In this document: positions 1 through 9,850 of the stretch, in pieces
Layout: each line of letters begins with the position of its first letter
Position numbering within the stretch: position 1 is the first letter of the stretch
From: an uncultured Eubacteriales bacterium
GTDB taxonomy: Bacteria > Bacillota > Clostridia > Lachnospirales > Bianqueaceae
Length of the DNA: 64,000 nt
Assembly: GCA_900315265.1 (NCBI GenBank)
Contig: OMYN01000004.1
Location: 62,001 to 126,000, forward strand
Reading direction: 5' to 3'
The notes under the pieces: model-generated
Seen by the model: only the letters and a program-made list of their open reading frames with translations
Told to the model about the DNA's origin: nothing
Databases searched by the model: none
Program-made: the position numbers and the translations under genes

Positions 1-891
1 TGCTATATGAGGGACAGGGACCGCATCCTGCACTGCAAGTCTTTCCGGCGCATGAAGCATAAGACACAGGTCTTTCTGTCTCCGGAGGGGGATCATTACC
101 GGACGAGGCTGACCCATACCCTCGAAGTTTCCCAGATCGCTCGTACGATCTCCCGGGCTTTATGTTTAAACGAAGATCTTACCGAAGCGATCGCCCTGGG
201 ACATGACCTTGGCCATACTCCCTTCGGTCATGCCGGCGAAAGAGTGCTGGATAAGGAGTCTCCCTATCACTTTTCTCATGAGCAGCAAAGCCTTCGTATC
301 GTGGAAAAACTGGAAAACGGAGTAGGACTCAACCTGACATACGAAGTCAGAGACGGGATCGTCAATCATTCTATGAAATCCACTCCATCGACCGAAGAGG
401 GAAAGGTCGTTCGTTTTTCCGATAAGATCGCCTATATCAATCATGATATCGATGACGCGATCCGCGGGCATATCCTGACGGAAGAGGACCTTCCCAAGGA
501 GCCCTGCGAAGTCCTGGGCCACAGCTTCCGCGACCGGATCAACTGTCTGGTCCATGACGTAATTGAGACGAGCCTTCAGGAAGGCAGTGTGCAGATGTCC
601 CCTACCGTGGAAAAAGCCATGATGGACCTCAGAGCGGCCATGTTCCAGGAGGTGTATATCGGTTCCGAAGCCAAAAAGGAAGAAAAAAAAGCGGAAGAAA
701 TGATCGGGATCATTTACCGCAAGATCCTGGAAGACCCTTCCTGGCTGCCCGAGTCCAGCCTGGAAAAGCTTAAGGAGGGCAGCGACCCCATTGAGGTGCT
801 GATCTGCGATTATATCGCTTCTATGTCGGACAATTTCGCCCTGCATATTTTTAAAGAAATGTATGTTCCTTCCGGCTGGTCCATCCTTTAA
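1..891 (+). CDS. dgt: dGTP triphosphohydrolase (dgt-like HD hydrolase), 5' end cut off by window
   Basis: Predicted HD-superfamily dNTP triphosphohydrolase that cleaves dGTP or other dNTPs to the nucleoside and triphosphate. The frame is open from base 1, so the true start lies upstream. The visible part opens with the family signature RDRDRILHCKSFRRMKHKTQ, followed by the first metal His in RLTHTLEVSQIART and the HD pair in ALGHDLGHTPFGHAG near base 200. A further conserved stretch, FSDKIAYINHDIDDA, lies near base 420. The length and motifs fit the short Gram-positive dgt-like type. It sits just upstream of dnaG and rpoD, the usual clostridial order. Substrate preference cannot be read from the sequence. 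Confidence 0.9.
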   Translation, partial: CYMRDRDRILHCKSFRRMKHKTQVFLSPEGDHYRTRLTHTLEVSQIARTISRALCLNEDLTEAIALGHDLGHTPFGHAGERVLDKESPYHFSHEQQSLRIVEKLENGVGLNLTYEVRDGIVNHSMKSTPSTEEGKVVRFSDKIAYINHDIDDAIRGHILTEEDLPKEPCEVLGHSFRDRINCLVHDVIETSLQEGSVQMSPTVEKAMMDLRAAMFQEVYIGSEAKKEEKKAEEMIGIIYRKILEDPSWLPESSLEKLKEGSDPIEVLICDYIASMSDNFALHIFKEMYVPSGWSIL

Positions 892-911
892 AAAATAAAA
901 ATAAAAAAAGG

Positions 912-958
912 AAAAACAAAGACCTTACAGAATTATATAAATAGGTCCTTGTTTTTTT
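912..958 (+). terminator. Probable intrinsic terminator between dgt and dnaG
   Basis: The arm ACAAAGACCT pairs with AGGTCCTTGT with one mismatch, around an AT-rich loop, and is followed by seven T. It fills the only sizeable gap between dgt and dnaG. The AT-rich loop (TTATATAAAT) could also carry a -10 element for dnaG. Confidence 0.55.
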
Positions 959-979
959 ATGGGAAGGAGGAAGTCCGCC

Positions 980-2743
980 ATGCCCTTGTATTCGGAAGAG
1001 ATCATCCAGCAGGTACGGGAGGCCAATGACATCGTTGACGTGATCGGAAGCTATGTCACCCTTCAGAAAAAGGGAAGCAGTTATTTCGGACTTTGCCCCT
1101 TTCACGGTGAAAAAACTCCGTCCTTTTCCGTCAATCAGCGGGAGCAGTTTTTTTATTGTTTCGGCTGCCATACCGGAGGCAATGTGATCACTTTCATTAT
1201 GAAGATCGAGAACATGACGTTTCCGGAGGCTTTGAAATATCTGGCCGACCGGGCTCATATCGATCTTCCGGAGGCAGAAGTCTCCGAGGAAGAAAAGAAA
1301 AGGATACACCGCAGGGAACGTCTTTTGTCGGCTGCCAAAGAAACCGCCCGTTTCTATTATTACCAGCTGACCAGGACCCCTCAGGGAAAGCGGGGCCTTG
1401 AATATCTGGATCAGCGCCAGGTGACCGAAGAGTACCGCCGCAAGTTCGGACTTGGCTATTCGCCGGTCAGCCGCGACATGCTTTTCAAGTACTTGTCGTC
1501 CAAAGGCTATACGACTGAAGAAATGCTGGCGGCCGGTCTTGTCAGCGGCAGGGAAGGGGCCGTTTTCGACCGTTTCTTCAACCGGGTCATGTTCCCTATT
1601 TTTGACACACAGGGACGGCCTATTGCTTTCGGAGGGCGCATCATGGGTCAGGGGGAGCCTAAGTATCTGAATTCTCCCGACAGTGAACTGTTCAACAAAC
1701 GCTACAACTTATACGGCCTTTCCATTGCCAAACGGTCGCGCAGAGACTTTCTGATGATGGTCGAAGGGTATATGGATGTCCTGTCCCTTCATCAGGCAGG
1801 ATACGACAATGCCGTTGCCAGTTTGGGCACGGCGCTGACCTCTCAGCAGGCTCTTTTGATGAAGCGGTATACCGACAAGGTCATCCTTTGTTATGACTCC
1901 GACCGTCCCGGCACCCAGGCAGCAAGGCGGGCCATCCCGATCCTGAAAGGGGCCGGCCTGGACGTAAAGGTCATGCAGGTCCCCTCCGGCAAGGACCCGG
2001 ACGAGTTTATCAAGGATAACGGGGCCCAGGCTCTCGAGGATGTCATCAAGGCGGCTCTTGATCCGGTGGATTTCGAGCTGAAGATCCAGATGAGGGATAA
2101 CGGCGATTCGGTGGACGGACAGATCCAGACCTTAAAAGGAATGGAAGAAAATCTGGCCGGCATCCAAAACGACCTGGAAAGGGAGATCCATATAAAGGAT
2201 GTAGCCGCTAAATTGAAACTGCCTGAAGAGACCCTTCGCAAAGAAGTGGAAAATATACGGCAGAGCACCGGACTTTTGGAGTACCGGGCCCGCAGGGCTC
2301 AGGACCGGGAGGAAACCAGGCAGGCTCTGGATAAGCAGGCAGACGCGGCCGGCACGCTATTGGCTGCCCTGATCTATCACCCGGAAGTCTGGCCCAGTGT
2401 CCGGACCTACATTTCTATGGAGGATTTTCCCGATAAAGAGGAGGACCACTTTCATCATCAGGCGGCCGGATATGTCCTGGGCTGTCTGGATAAGGGAAAG
2501 GAACCGGTCTTTGCCGACCTGGTAAGCTGTTTCGACAAGGTGGAGGATCAGGAAGCAGCCTTTTCCATCCGGGACTACAAGGTGCCTGACGATAAGGGGG
2601 AACTGGCCAAATTTCTGGAACAGAATATTATTTCGATCAAGAATCGACAAATAGAAGAGGATACTCAGTCCGACGACATCGACCGTCAGGTACGGGCCGT
2701 CAGGCTGAAAAAAGAATTGAGAGATCTGAAGATCTATCTATAA
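980..2743 (+). CDS. dnaG: DNA primase DnaG
   Basis: Synthesises RNA primers at the replication fork in partnership with DnaB helicase. The N-terminal CHC2 zinc finger shows C39, H42, C60 and C63 ([12 protein letters not shown], then [11 protein letters not shown]). The TOPRIM catalytic core has the VEGYMD acidic motif near residue 260 and CYDSDRPG near 304. The C-terminal part is the poorly conserved helicase-binding region. I chose ATG 980 because the GGAAGGAGG ribosome site at 962-970 sits 9 bases before it. An in-frame ATG at 959 would lie upstream of that site. The 587-residue protein is of normal length. rpoD follows after 17 bases, forming a macromolecular-synthesis operon without rpsU. 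Confidence 0.97.
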   Translation: MPLYSEEIIQQVREANDIVDVIGSYVTLQKKGSSYFGLCPFHGEKTPSFSVNQREQFFYCFGCHTGGNVITFIMKIENMTFPEALKYLADRAHIDLPEAEVSEEEKKRIHRRERLLSAAKETARFYYYQLTRTPQGKRGLEYLDQRQVTEEYRRKFGLGYSPVSRDMLFKYLSSKGYTTEEMLAAGLVSGREGAVFDRFFNRVMFPIFDTQGRPIAFGGRIMGQGEPKYLNSPDSELFNKRYNLYGLSIAKRSRRDFLMMVEGYMDVLSLHQAGYDNAVASLGTALTSQQALLMKRYTDKVILCYDSDRPGTQAARRAIPILKGAGLDVKVMQVPSGKDPDEFIKDNGAQALEDVIKAALDPVDFELKIQMRDNGDSVDGQIQTLKGMEENLAGIQNDLEREIHIKDVAAKLKLPEETLRKEVENIRQSTGLLEYRARRAQDREETRQALDKQADAAGTLLAALIYHPEVWPSVRTYISMEDFPDKEEDHFHHQAAGYVLGCLDKGKEPVFADLVSCFDKVEDQEAAFSIRDYKVPDDKGELAKFLEQNIISIKNRQIEEDTQSDDIDRQVRAVRLKKELRDLKIYL

Positions 2744-2760
2744 AAGAGGAGGATGCTTTT

Positions 2761-3834
2761 ATGCAGGAAGACATTCAGGCAAGGTATCAGGAAAGACTGG
2801 GTCAGCTGATCGAGAATGCCCAGAAGAAAAAGAACGTACTGGACAACCAGGAAGTCATCGACGCATTCGGAGATCTGCCTCTGCAGCCTGAAGATATCGA
2901 AAAGATCTATGACGATCTGGAAGATAAGGGCATCAATGTCATCGGGTTCATCGATGAAGGGACCGCTGACGATAAAGATCTGGACCTTAGTATCCCGGAG
3001 AGCATCCGGATCGACGATCCGGTCCGCATGTATCTGAAAGAGATCGGTAAAGTACCGCTTCTGACGGCGGAAGAGGAAGTCGAGCTGGCCAAGAGGATGG
3101 AAAAAGGCGATAAGGAAGCCAAGAAAAAACTCGCCGAGGCCAACCTTCGTCTGGTCGTCAGCATTGCCAAACGCTATGTGGGACGCGGCATGCAGTTTTT
3201 GGATCTGATCCAGGAAGGCAACCTGGGACTGATCAAAGCCGTTGATAAATTCGATTACCGTAAAGGTTATAAATTTTCGACCTATGCGACCTGGTGGATC
3301 CGCCAGGCCATTACCCGTGCAATCGCCGATCAGGCAAGGACCATCCGCATACCCGTACATATGGTAGAGACGATCAATAAGCTTTCCCGCGTACAGCGTC
3401 AGCTCCTTCAGGAGAACGGCCGCGAGGCAACTCCCGAAGAGATCGCCAAGGCAATGGATATCACTCCTGCTAAAGTGCGCGAGATCATGAAGATCGCTCA
3501 GGAGCCTGTTTCCCTGGAGACTCCTATCGGTGAGGAGGAAGACAGCCATTTGGGAGACTTTATCCCGGATACGGAAATGATGGTTCCTCCGGACGCTGCA
3601 GCTTACAGTTTGCTGAAGGAGCAGCTGATGGAGGTCCTGAACACGCTTACAGACCGGGAGCAGCAAGTGCTGCGTCTCAGATTCGGTCTTGACGACGGCC
3701 GGGCCCGTACTCTGGAAGAAGTCGGTTCTCAGTTCGGCGTTACTCGTGAGCGTATCCGCCAGATCGAGGCAAAGGCGCTTCGCAAGCTGCGTCAGCCCAG
3801 CCGCTCCAAAAAGCTTAGGGACTTTATCGAATGA
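2761..3834 (+). CDS. rpoD: Primary RNA polymerase sigma factor RpoD (SigA)
   Basis: Housekeeping sigma-70 factor that directs RNA polymerase to -10/-35 promoters. The 357-residue protein has a short region 1.1 and then region 1.2 ([18 protein letters not shown]). Region 2 carries [17 protein letters not shown] and [17 protein letters not shown], the -10 recognition and melting helices. Region 4 has the C-terminal helix-turn-helix [20 protein letters not shown] that reads the -35 box. The length is typical of Firmicutes SigA. A GAGGAGG site precedes ATG 2761. Its stop overlaps the trmK start in an ATGA, suggesting coupled translation. The consensus-like promoters found elsewhere in this window fit this factor. 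Confidence 0.98.
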   Translation: MQEDIQARYQERLGQLIENAQKKKNVLDNQEVIDAFGDLPLQPEDIEKIYDDLEDKGINVIGFIDEGTADDKDLDLSIPESIRIDDPVRMYLKEIGKVPLLTAEEEVELAKRMEKGDKEAKKKLAEANLRLVVSIAKRYVGRGMQFLDLIQEGNLGLIKAVDKFDYRKGYKFSTYATWWIRQAITRAIADQARTIRIPVHMVETINKLSRVQRQLLQENGREATPEEIAKAMDITPAKVREIMKIAQEPVSLETPIGEEEDSHLGDFIPDTEMMVPPDAAAYSLLKEQLMEVLNTLTDREQQVLRLRFGLDDGRARTLEEVGSQFGVTRERIRQIEAKALRKLRQPSRSKKLRDFIE

Positions 3835-4583
3835 TCCAGCTGTCAGTCAGGCTGGAAGCGATCGCATCTACGGTCAAGCCTTGCCGGACCCTGGCCGACA
3901 TCGGGACCGATCATGGCTTTCTGCCTATTGAACTGGTCCGCCGCGGAGTCTGCACCAGGGCTTATGCCTGCGATGTGCGTAAGGGCCCGCTCGACCGGGC
4001 CCAAAGCCATATTGCCCTGGCCGGTCTGACAGGATCGGTGATCCCTCTTTTGTCCGACGGCCTTGCCGCTTTAGAGCGGGATACGATCGATACGGCCGTA
4101 ATGGCCGGTATGGGAGGCCGTCTGATCAGCCGCATCCTGCTGGAAAGTGCAAAAAGAGGAAACAGCAGCCCTCTGTCGGGCCTCAGCCAGCTGATCCTGC
4201 AGCCTCAGTCTGAACTGCCTTTGGTTAGAAAGACGCTTTGCCGGGTCGGTTTTACTATTGATGATGAAGTCATGGTAACGGACCGGGGGAAATTTTACTG
4301 GATCTTCCATACCTGCCCGTCTGCCTCCCGATCCGCCGGCCATCCGGCAGTAACAAAGGCGGGGGATGAAACGGAGGAAGAACTGGCTTTCGGTCATATC
4401 CTTGCTCAGCGGAAAGACCCGGTGCTGAAGGAATATTTATCGAAACGTCTGGATGTAACGACCCGTCTGCTTGAGGAACTTTCCGGCCAAAGTGCAGAGG
4501 AAGGAAGCTCTGCTTATGTGCGGTACGGCCAGCTGGCTAAAGAAAAAAATCTGATCGAAAAGGAGCTTGAAAAATGGGAGTGA
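3831..4583 (+). CDS. trmK: tRNA (adenine(22)-N1)-methyltransferase TrmK
   Basis: SAM-dependent enzyme of the TrmK/YqfN family, which methylates N1 of adenine 22 in tRNA. The N-terminal Rossmann fold begins with [15 protein letters not shown] (SAM motif I, residues about 20-34) and continues with [14 protein letters not shown]. The [16 protein letters not shown] and LILQPQSE motifs are family-specific. The C-terminal part, rich in charged residues, is probably the helical domain of the family. The start overlaps the rpoD stop by four bases, and its own end overlaps the next start by ten. This rpoD-trmK-nif3 order is common in Firmicutes and supports the call. Confidence 0.93.
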   Translation: MIQLSVRLEAIASTVKPCRTLADIGTDHGFLPIELVRRGVCTRAYACDVRKGPLDRAQSHIALAGLTGSVIPLLSDGLAALERDTIDTAVMAGMGGRLISRILLESAKRGNSSPLSGLSQLILQPQSELPLVRKTLCRVGFTIDDEVMVTDRGKFYWIFHTCPSASRSAGHPAVTKAGDETEEELAFGHILAQRKDPVLKEYLSKRLDVTTRLLEELSGQSAEEGSSAYVRYGQLAKEKNLIEKELEKWE

Positions 4584-5380
4584 CCGTCGGCGACATTGTA
4601 TCGTACATAGAAAACTGGGCGCCGCTTTCCTATGCGGAAGATTATGACCGGCCCGGTCTGGAACTGGGGCATACCGATGCCCCGGTCAGGATTATCGTCC
4701 TGTCGGTCGACGCATCTCAGAAAGCGGTGGATTTTGCCGTCTCTCACCGGGCGGACCTTCTGCTGGTCCATCACCCTCTCTTTTTTCATCCATTGTCCAA
4801 TGGGTCTGACCGGGACCTGACCGGCAGAAGAGTCCTGAAGCTGGCAGAAAACCATATCGCTTTATATGCTGCCCATACCAATCTGGACAGCTGCCCCGGG
4901 GGTAATAACGATCATGCCTGCTCCCTGCTGGGATTGGAGAAGGTAGAAGCGGTCGCCGGGGAAGGGGAAAAGGCATGTCTTCGGATAGGCAGGCTGCCTC
5001 AGGCAAGAGGACTTTGCTTTCGGGATTTTGCCCGCCTGACCCGAGTTCGGTTCGGCCTTTCCTTTTTAAAGATGTTCGGGGATCCGGATAAAATGATCCG
5101 CACCGTTGCCTTATGTACCGGCAGCGGGATGGAATTTGCTCCGCTGGCCGTTTCCAAAGGAGCCGATGTCCTGGTAACAGGCGATATCACCTATCACCGG
5201 GCAGAAGAAGCCTTGGCGGAAGGTTTGTGCCTGATCGATGCCGGCCATTTTGAAACCGACGCCTTGTCTTTGGACTGGGTCAAAGGACATCTGGAAGACT
5301 TTGTACAAAGCAGGCAGGAGTCGGTCGCTATTATAACGGCTCCTTTGGAAGCGCCCGGACAAATGATCACAAAAGACTGA
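4574..5380 (+). CDS. Nif3-like dinuclear metal centre protein (YqfO family)
   Basis: Member of the Nif3/YqfO family, often annotated as GTP cyclohydrolase I type 2. The biochemical role is unsettled for most members. Metal-ligand motifs are visible: LLLVHHPLFFHPL near residue 70, LYAAHTNLD near 98, and the C-terminal VLVTGDITYHRAEEALAEG followed by DAGHFETD. At 268 residues it is the short form. It lacks the central PII-like insert that lengthens B. subtilis YqfO to about 370 residues. The start lies inside the trmK reading frame, ten bases before its stop, so expression is probably coupled to trmK. Confidence 0.9.
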   Translation: MGVTVGDIVSYIENWAPLSYAEDYDRPGLELGHTDAPVRIIVLSVDASQKAVDFAVSHRADLLLVHHPLFFHPLSNGSDRDLTGRRVLKLAENHIALYAAHTNLDSCPGGNNDHACSLLGLEKVEAVAGEGEKACLRIGRLPQARGLCFRDFARLTRVRFGLSFLKMFGDPDKMIRTVALCTGSGMEFAPLAVSKGADVLVTGDITYHRAEEALAEGLCLIDAGHFETDALSLDWVKGHLEDFVQSRQESVAIITAPLEAPGQMITKD

Positions 5381-5429
5381 TTTTTACACTTATATATATA
5401 GATAGATTAAAAAATAAAGGATTGCTGCT

Positions 5430-7160
5430 ATGGATATCTTGTTTCGCGTGAAGGAGGAGGAGGATCCCGGACAGGAGACTGCCGAAGGCCAAAAGGAGTT
5501 TTCGATCACTTGGCCCAGCGGGAGGACATTCAAGTCTCTGGTGGACCAGCTCCCTCCCAAACCATCGACGGATAAGGATGCATTTTCGCCGGTAATGGCT
5601 GTCATGATCGGCGGAAGTCTGATCGGACTTAACGAAGAGATCCCGGATGATCTGCCCCAGACCTGTCCGGTCGAACTGGTGCGTCTGTCAGATATGGAAG
5701 GATACCGTATTTACGTAAGGACCCTGATTTTTTTGTATACCGTCTGTGCCAAACGGGTCGCGGGAGCAAGCCGCTCCGTCCATATCCTGCATTCGATCAA
5801 CGGGAGCCTTTATACCGAGATCCGAAAGGGACAGGAACCTGTTGTCATGACCATGGATCAGATCCTTAAGATCCGGTCTATGATGCAGGAAATGATCGAT
5901 AAGGATCTTCCGATCCGCAGGGTAAGAAAGTCCATGGGCAGCATAAGGGAGTATTTCCGTTCACAGGAAAGGACCGATTTGGTTTATCTTTCGCATTTCA
6001 GTGTGAATGAGGAGGGCTATCTTTATCAGCTCGACGGCCAGTGGGATACGTTCAACGGGCTGCTGATGACATCGACCGGAGGCCTCAAATGGTTCGATCT
6101 GGTACCGTATAAGGAAGGCATCATCATCCGTACTCCCGACCGGTCGGCTCCTCACGATCTGCGCCGTTACCGCCCTCAGCCCCGGCTGTTTTCAGCCTTC
6201 ACCCAGTCAAGGGAGTGGGGCCAGGTCGCAGGCGTCGGAAATATTGGCAGCCTGAATATGAAGGTCGCCTCGGGACAGATCGATCAGCTGATCGATATGT
6301 CGGAGGCACTTCAGTCGAAACATCTGGCTGAGATCTCCTCACAGATCGCGGCCCGGAAAAGCCGGCTGGTCCTGATCGCCGGGCCGTCTTCCTCCGGTAA
6401 AACGACTTTTGCTCAAAAACTTTGTATACAGCTTATGGCCGAAGGACTCCGGCCTCACATGATCTCGATGGATAATTATTTTAAAAACCGGGATCAGCAG
6501 CCTACGGATGAAAACGGCGGTTCTGACTTTGAAGGGCTGGATGCGCTGGATCTGGATCTGTTCAATCAGGACATGAGCCGTATCATGAAGGGGCAGACCA
6601 TTGAGATCCCTACCTTTAATTTTCTGAGCGGTCAAAGAGAATACAATGGCCGGACCCTTACGCTGGGCAGCAAAGATCTGCTGATCGTCGAAGGGATCCA
6701 CTGCCTGAACGAGGAAGTCAGCAGGGACGTTGCTCAGGATCAGAAATTCAAGATCTATATCTCAGCGATCACGACCCTGAATCTGGACGATCACAACCGT
6801 ATTCCGACTACCGACTGCCGTTTGTTAAGGAGGATCATCCGGGACAACCGTCATCGCGGTTATTCGGCTGCGATGACCATCAGCCGGTGGGAATCGGTCC
6901 GAAAGGGAGAAGAGAAAAATATATTCCCCTTCCAGGAAGAGGCGGATGTTTTCTTTAACTCAGCCCTGGTCTATGAACCGGCTGTATTAAAGACTTACGC
7001 CGAACCCCTTCTGTTTCAGATCACACCCGATCAGCCCGAATACGCAGAAGCCAGAAGGCTTTTGAAATTTCTGTCGATGATTTTGGGAGCAGGCTCCGAA
7101 CATATTCCCAGAACAAGTTTGATCCGCGAATTTATTGGCGGCGGGATCTATCACCAATAA
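5430..7160 (+). CDS. Nucleoside (uridine) kinase with N-terminal TGS/ThrRS-like domain
   Basis: The C-terminal half is a uridine kinase/phosphoribulokinase-type P-loop kinase, with GPSSSGKTTFAQKL at about residue 317, MISMDNYF shortly after, and LLRRIIRDNRHRG near 470. The N-terminal half resembles the TGS and second additional domain of threonyl-tRNA synthetase (FSITWPSGRTFKSLV; HSINGSLYTEI in place of the usual HSxxKGLY). This fused architecture is widespread in Clostridia and usually called nucleoside kinase. It probably phosphorylates uridine or another nucleoside for salvage, with the N-terminal part regulatory. The substrate is not proven by sequence. An AAAGGA site precedes ATG 5430. 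The 49-base upstream gap is AT-rich and may hold a promoter. Confidence 0.85.
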   Translation: MDILFRVKEEEDPGQETAEGQKEFSITWPSGRTFKSLVDQLPPKPSTDKDAFSPVMAVMIGGSLIGLNEEIPDDLPQTCPVELVRLSDMEGYRIYVRTLIFLYTVCAKRVAGASRSVHILHSINGSLYTEIRKGQEPVVMTMDQILKIRSMMQEMIDKDLPIRRVRKSMGSIREYFRSQERTDLVYLSHFSVNEEGYLYQLDGQWDTFNGLLMTSTGGLKWFDLVPYKEGIIIRTPDRSAPHDLRRYRPQPRLFSAFTQSREWGQVAGVGNIGSLNMKVASGQIDQLIDMSEALQSKHLAEISSQIAARKSRLVLIAGPSSSGKTTFAQKLCIQLMAEGLRPHMISMDNYFKNRDQQPTDENGGSDFEGLDALDLDLFNQDMSRIMKGQTIEIPTFNFLSGQREYNGRTLTLGSKDLLIVEGIHCLNEEVSRDVAQDQKFKIYISAITTLNLDDHNRIPTTDCRLLRRIIRDNRHRGYSAAMTISRWESVRKGEEKNIFPFQEEADVFFNSALVYEPAVLKTYAEPLLFQITPDQPEYAEARRLLKFLSMILGAGSEHIPRTSLIREFIGGGIYHQ

Positions 7161-7183
7161 TTTTTGAAAGGCAGGTTTACGTA

Positions 7184-9322
7184 TTGAATATCGCAGTCAA
7201 AGGCAGCACCGAAGAAGAAATCCAAATGCTTAAAGATGTCCAGGCCATAATCCAGCAGCAGATGGAGGAGAGGCTGAAAGATCTGGGCATCCTGAAAAAA
7301 GAAATCATCGACAACCGCCGCTACCTCTTTGAGGAAGTGCCGATCCAGCTGCAGCAGCTGGTCGACCAGGAGGGACCGGTCAGGGAGCATTATTATACCG
7401 AGACCTATAACCGGGTCCTGGAATTATCCCGTATGTACTACAATCCCTACTTCGGTATGATCGATTTCATCGACCATGCGCTGGAGGATGAGGAATCCTG
7501 CTATTATATCGGCAAAAGAGGGCTTACCAAAGAAGGAGAACCGGTGATCTTGGACTGGCGTACTCCGGCTGCTTCTTTGTTTTACCAGCAGCGGCTGGGA
7601 CAAATGTCTTTCAGGGCTCCGGGCGGCCAGCACCAGGTCGATCTGCTCCACAGACGCCAGTATATTATCAAGAACGGTGTCTTCAAGGGTATGTTTGACT
7701 CGGAACTGAACATCCAGGATGAGATCCTGCAGATGGTCCTGTCCGGTTCCAGCGGGACCCGTCTTAAGGAAATCATAGCCACCATCCAGAAAGATCAGGA
7801 TGATGTCATCCGTGAGCCTCTTGATACCAACGTGATCCTCAACGGTGTGGCCGGATGCGGTAAAACGACCATCGTTCTGCACCGTATCGCCTACCTTTTG
7901 TATAACTATCGTCAGCAGCTGACCAACAATATCCTTATCATCGGGCCCAACGAATTGTTCATGGACTATATTTCCAACGTCCTTCCGGATCTTGGCGAAA
8001 CGGACAATTCCTTCCAGTTTACAGTCAAGGAGCTGGCGACCAGACTGGTCCGCCCCAAGCGCAGCTGTATGAAGACCAGAGACTACTATGAGCGTATGCT
8101 GACCGGCAGGGACAAGTCCTTCCTGAAGGATGCCCAGTATAAATCGTCTCTGGACTTTAAAAACGATTTGGACAAAGCTTTCAAGGAGTTTGAGGAAAAA
8201 CAGGCCGCCACCGAAGATTTCGTTTTCCAGGGCAATGTGATCATGTCGGCAGAAGAACGGAATCAGATGTTCTTTAAAACGCAGCTGCGTCTTCCTTATA
8301 TACGCCGCTGCGAAAAAATCAAACGGACCATCCGGGCCCGTCTGCGCGACCTTCGAAATGATGTACTGAGACGTCTGCGCACATATTACAAGGAACAGAT
8401 CATTGCTGCCAAAAAGAAGGGCGATTATTACCGCGTCAATGCCCTGCAGCTGGAACTGGCCGAAAACGTCCATAAGTATTTTATCGAAGTCTACGAGCAG
8501 ATCCAGAAAGTGCGCGATCTGTATATCATACCGGATGCCGAGGAATGGTACGCCGAAGCCTCTCATGCCGGAAAGGACCGTCAGTGGACTGAGGACGATC
8601 TGATCGGACTTCTTTATGTCAAGACCAAGCTGGAGGGCAAAGGATGCTATCCGATCCGTCATCTGGTCATTGACGAAGCTCAGGATATTTCCATGTTCGG
8701 TTTTTATGTCCTTCGTCAGGTGACCAACGCGGAAAGCTACACCGTCGTAGGTGATGTCCGCCAGAAGATCAAGGGTACCGCTCATAACAGCATGATGGAT
8801 AACTGGCAGAAAGTCCTGTCCAGCGCGGAGCGGGCCAAGGTACACTACCGCGAGATGAATCTGTCCTACCGCAGCACTAAGGAAATCATCGATTACGCAA
8901 GGGGCCTTCTGAAGAATAAGACAGAGATGAAGGCAGTCGACCGAAGTGGCAAGCCTGTCAAGCATCTTGTTTTCAACAATCCTCAGGAACTGGCCGATAT
9001 GATCGTTTCCTCGGCCAAAGAAATGCAAGAAGACGGCATGGAGCACTGTGCTATCCTCTGCCAGACCATTGCAGAGGCTCGTGTACTGAACGGACTTATT
9101 AAGGAAAAACTGGATTGTCAGCTGATCAGTACCGAGCACGATAAGACGGATGCTCCTCTGGTCATTATGCCTGTCTATTTTGCCAAGGGCCTGGAATTTG
9201 ACGGCGTTATCGCAGTCGAAGCGTCCAAACCTAAAGAAGACGGCCTTCTGTCCTATATCCTGTGCACCAGGGCCCTGCATGAGCTGGTACATATTACCGC
9301 GGGAGAACTGATGCAGTCATGA
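7184..9322 (+). CDS. helD: HelD-type UvrD/Rep-like helicase, RNA polymerase recycling factor
   Basis: Superfamily 1 ATPase of the HelD type, known in Gram-positives to bind RNA polymerase and release it from stalled or terminated complexes. The N-terminus (residues 1-60) is a predicted coiled-coil arm. Walker A is NGVAGCGKTTIVLH near residue 220. A long, highly charged helical insert follows (about 300-480). Walker B is LVIDEAQDIS near 492. A late helicase motif (VYFAKGLEFDGVI) lies near 663. At 712 residues it fits the family. The start is TTG 7184, preceded nine bases upstream by GAAAGGCAGG; no suitable ATG exists. It is 23 bases after the kinase gene and overlaps the next ORF by four bases. 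Confidence 0.88.
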   Translation: MNIAVKGSTEEEIQMLKDVQAIIQQQMEERLKDLGILKKEIIDNRRYLFEEVPIQLQQLVDQEGPVREHYYTETYNRVLELSRMYYNPYFGMIDFIDHALEDEESCYYIGKRGLTKEGEPVILDWRTPAASLFYQQRLGQMSFRAPGGQHQVDLLHRRQYIIKNGVFKGMFDSELNIQDEILQMVLSGSSGTRLKEIIATIQKDQDDVIREPLDTNVILNGVAGCGKTTIVLHRIAYLLYNYRQQLTNNILIIGPNELFMDYISNVLPDLGETDNSFQFTVKELATRLVRPKRSCMKTRDYYERMLTGRDKSFLKDAQYKSSLDFKNDLDKAFKEFEEKQAATEDFVFQGNVIMSAEERNQMFFKTQLRLPYIRRCEKIKRTIRARLRDLRNDVLRRLRTYYKEQIIAAKKKGDYYRVNALQLELAENVHKYFIEVYEQIQKVRDLYIIPDAEEWYAEASHAGKDRQWTEDDLIGLLYVKTKLEGKGCYPIRHLVIDEAQDISMFGFYVLRQVTNAESYTVVGDVRQKIKGTAHNSMMDNWQKVLSSAERAKVHYREMNLSYRSTKEIIDYARGLLKNKTEMKAVDRSGKPVKHLVFNNPQELADMIVSSAKEMQEDGMEHCAILCQTIAEARVLNGLIKEKLDCQLISTEHDKTDAPLVIMPVYFAKGLEFDGVIAVEASKPKEDGLLSYILCTRALHELVHITAGELMQS

Positions 9323-9675
9323 GGAATAAAAAGAAAACCATCCTTATCGCCCTTATCGGCGTTTTTGTCCTGCTCGGCCTGATCTTCTGCCTGGCCCGCC
9401 CCTCATACGTTGCCGAGGCAGTCGATATTCTATTCAAGAACGAGCTGAAAGAGGAAAATATCGTCGTAGAAGATGCTTCTGAGCCGGAAGAGTCGGAGGA
9501 CTCCCAAAGGTCTGCTCCCGACCATTCGTCTGAAACCATGTCGCAGCCTCAGGAGTCCGGACAGTCTGTGCAGGAATCTTCATCACAGGAATCCTCCTCG
9601 TCAAAGACGGAAGTACCGTCCCAGACGGTAATGCCGGTCCAGACTTTACCGGAAAGCAGCAGCAATCAAAACTAA
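9319..9675 (+). CDS. Small membrane-anchored Ser/Glu-rich protein of unknown function
   Basis: A 118-residue protein I do not recognise. It starts in an ATGA overlap with the helicase stop, so it is probably translated by coupling. A short basic head (MRNKKK) leads into a single hydrophobic segment (about residues 7-28). About 25 mixed residues follow, then a low-complexity tail of roughly 65 residues rich in Ser, Glu, Gln and Pro (ESSSQESSSSKTE). This is a one-pass or uncleaved-signal protein with a disordered extracytoplasmic tail. The tail resembles in composition the Ser/Glu linker of the adaptor encoded at 11840-13861. A strong terminator follows immediately. Confidence 0.6.
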   Translation: MRNKKKTILIALIGVFVLLGLIFCLARPSYVAEAVDILFKNELKEENIVVEDASEPEESEDSQRSAPDHSSETMSQPQESGQSVQESSSQESSSSKTEVPSQTVMPVQTLPESSSNQN

Positions 9676-9686
9676 ACATTCGAACG

Positions 9687-9735
9687 AAAACCGAGGTGTG
9701 AAGAAACAGTCCAGTTTCTCATGCCCCGGTTTTTT
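9687..9735 (+). terminator. Intrinsic terminator after the helD operon
   Basis: A long hairpin of about 20 base pairs with one mismatch and a bulge: AAAACCGAGG... pairs with ...CCCCGGTTTT around a six-base loop. It ends in six T. It closes the kinase-helD-small protein unit. Confidence 0.82.
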
Positions 9736-9792
9736 ATCGATAGCGGATAAAAATTTTACATATTTGACAAAGGAAAGATAAATCAGGGCGGC

Positions 9793-9821
9793 TTGCCTGT
9801 TTATATTGAAGATGATATACT
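9793..9821 (+). promoter_or_regulatory. Sigma-A promoter for the MacAB-like operon
   Basis: TTGCCT at 9793-9798 and TATACT at 9816-9821 are separated by 17 bases. They lie 29 bases before the start of the first adaptor gene and downstream of a terminator, so this is the likely start of the transporter operon. A second TTGACA at 9764-9769 has no well-placed -10. Confidence 0.7.
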
Positions 9822-9850
9822 CAGTTTACTAATACAATAAGGAGCCAGTC

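Noticed and set aside
7424-9292. Open frame of 622 codons on the minus strand, opposite helD
   Set aside because: The product has no recognisable domain, the plus strand carries a clear helicase with all motifs, and codon bias of a strongly coding strand keeps the opposite frame open.
9764-9769. Perfect TTGACA before the transporter operon
   Set aside because: No -10 at 16-19 bases. The pair at 9793-9821 is better placed.
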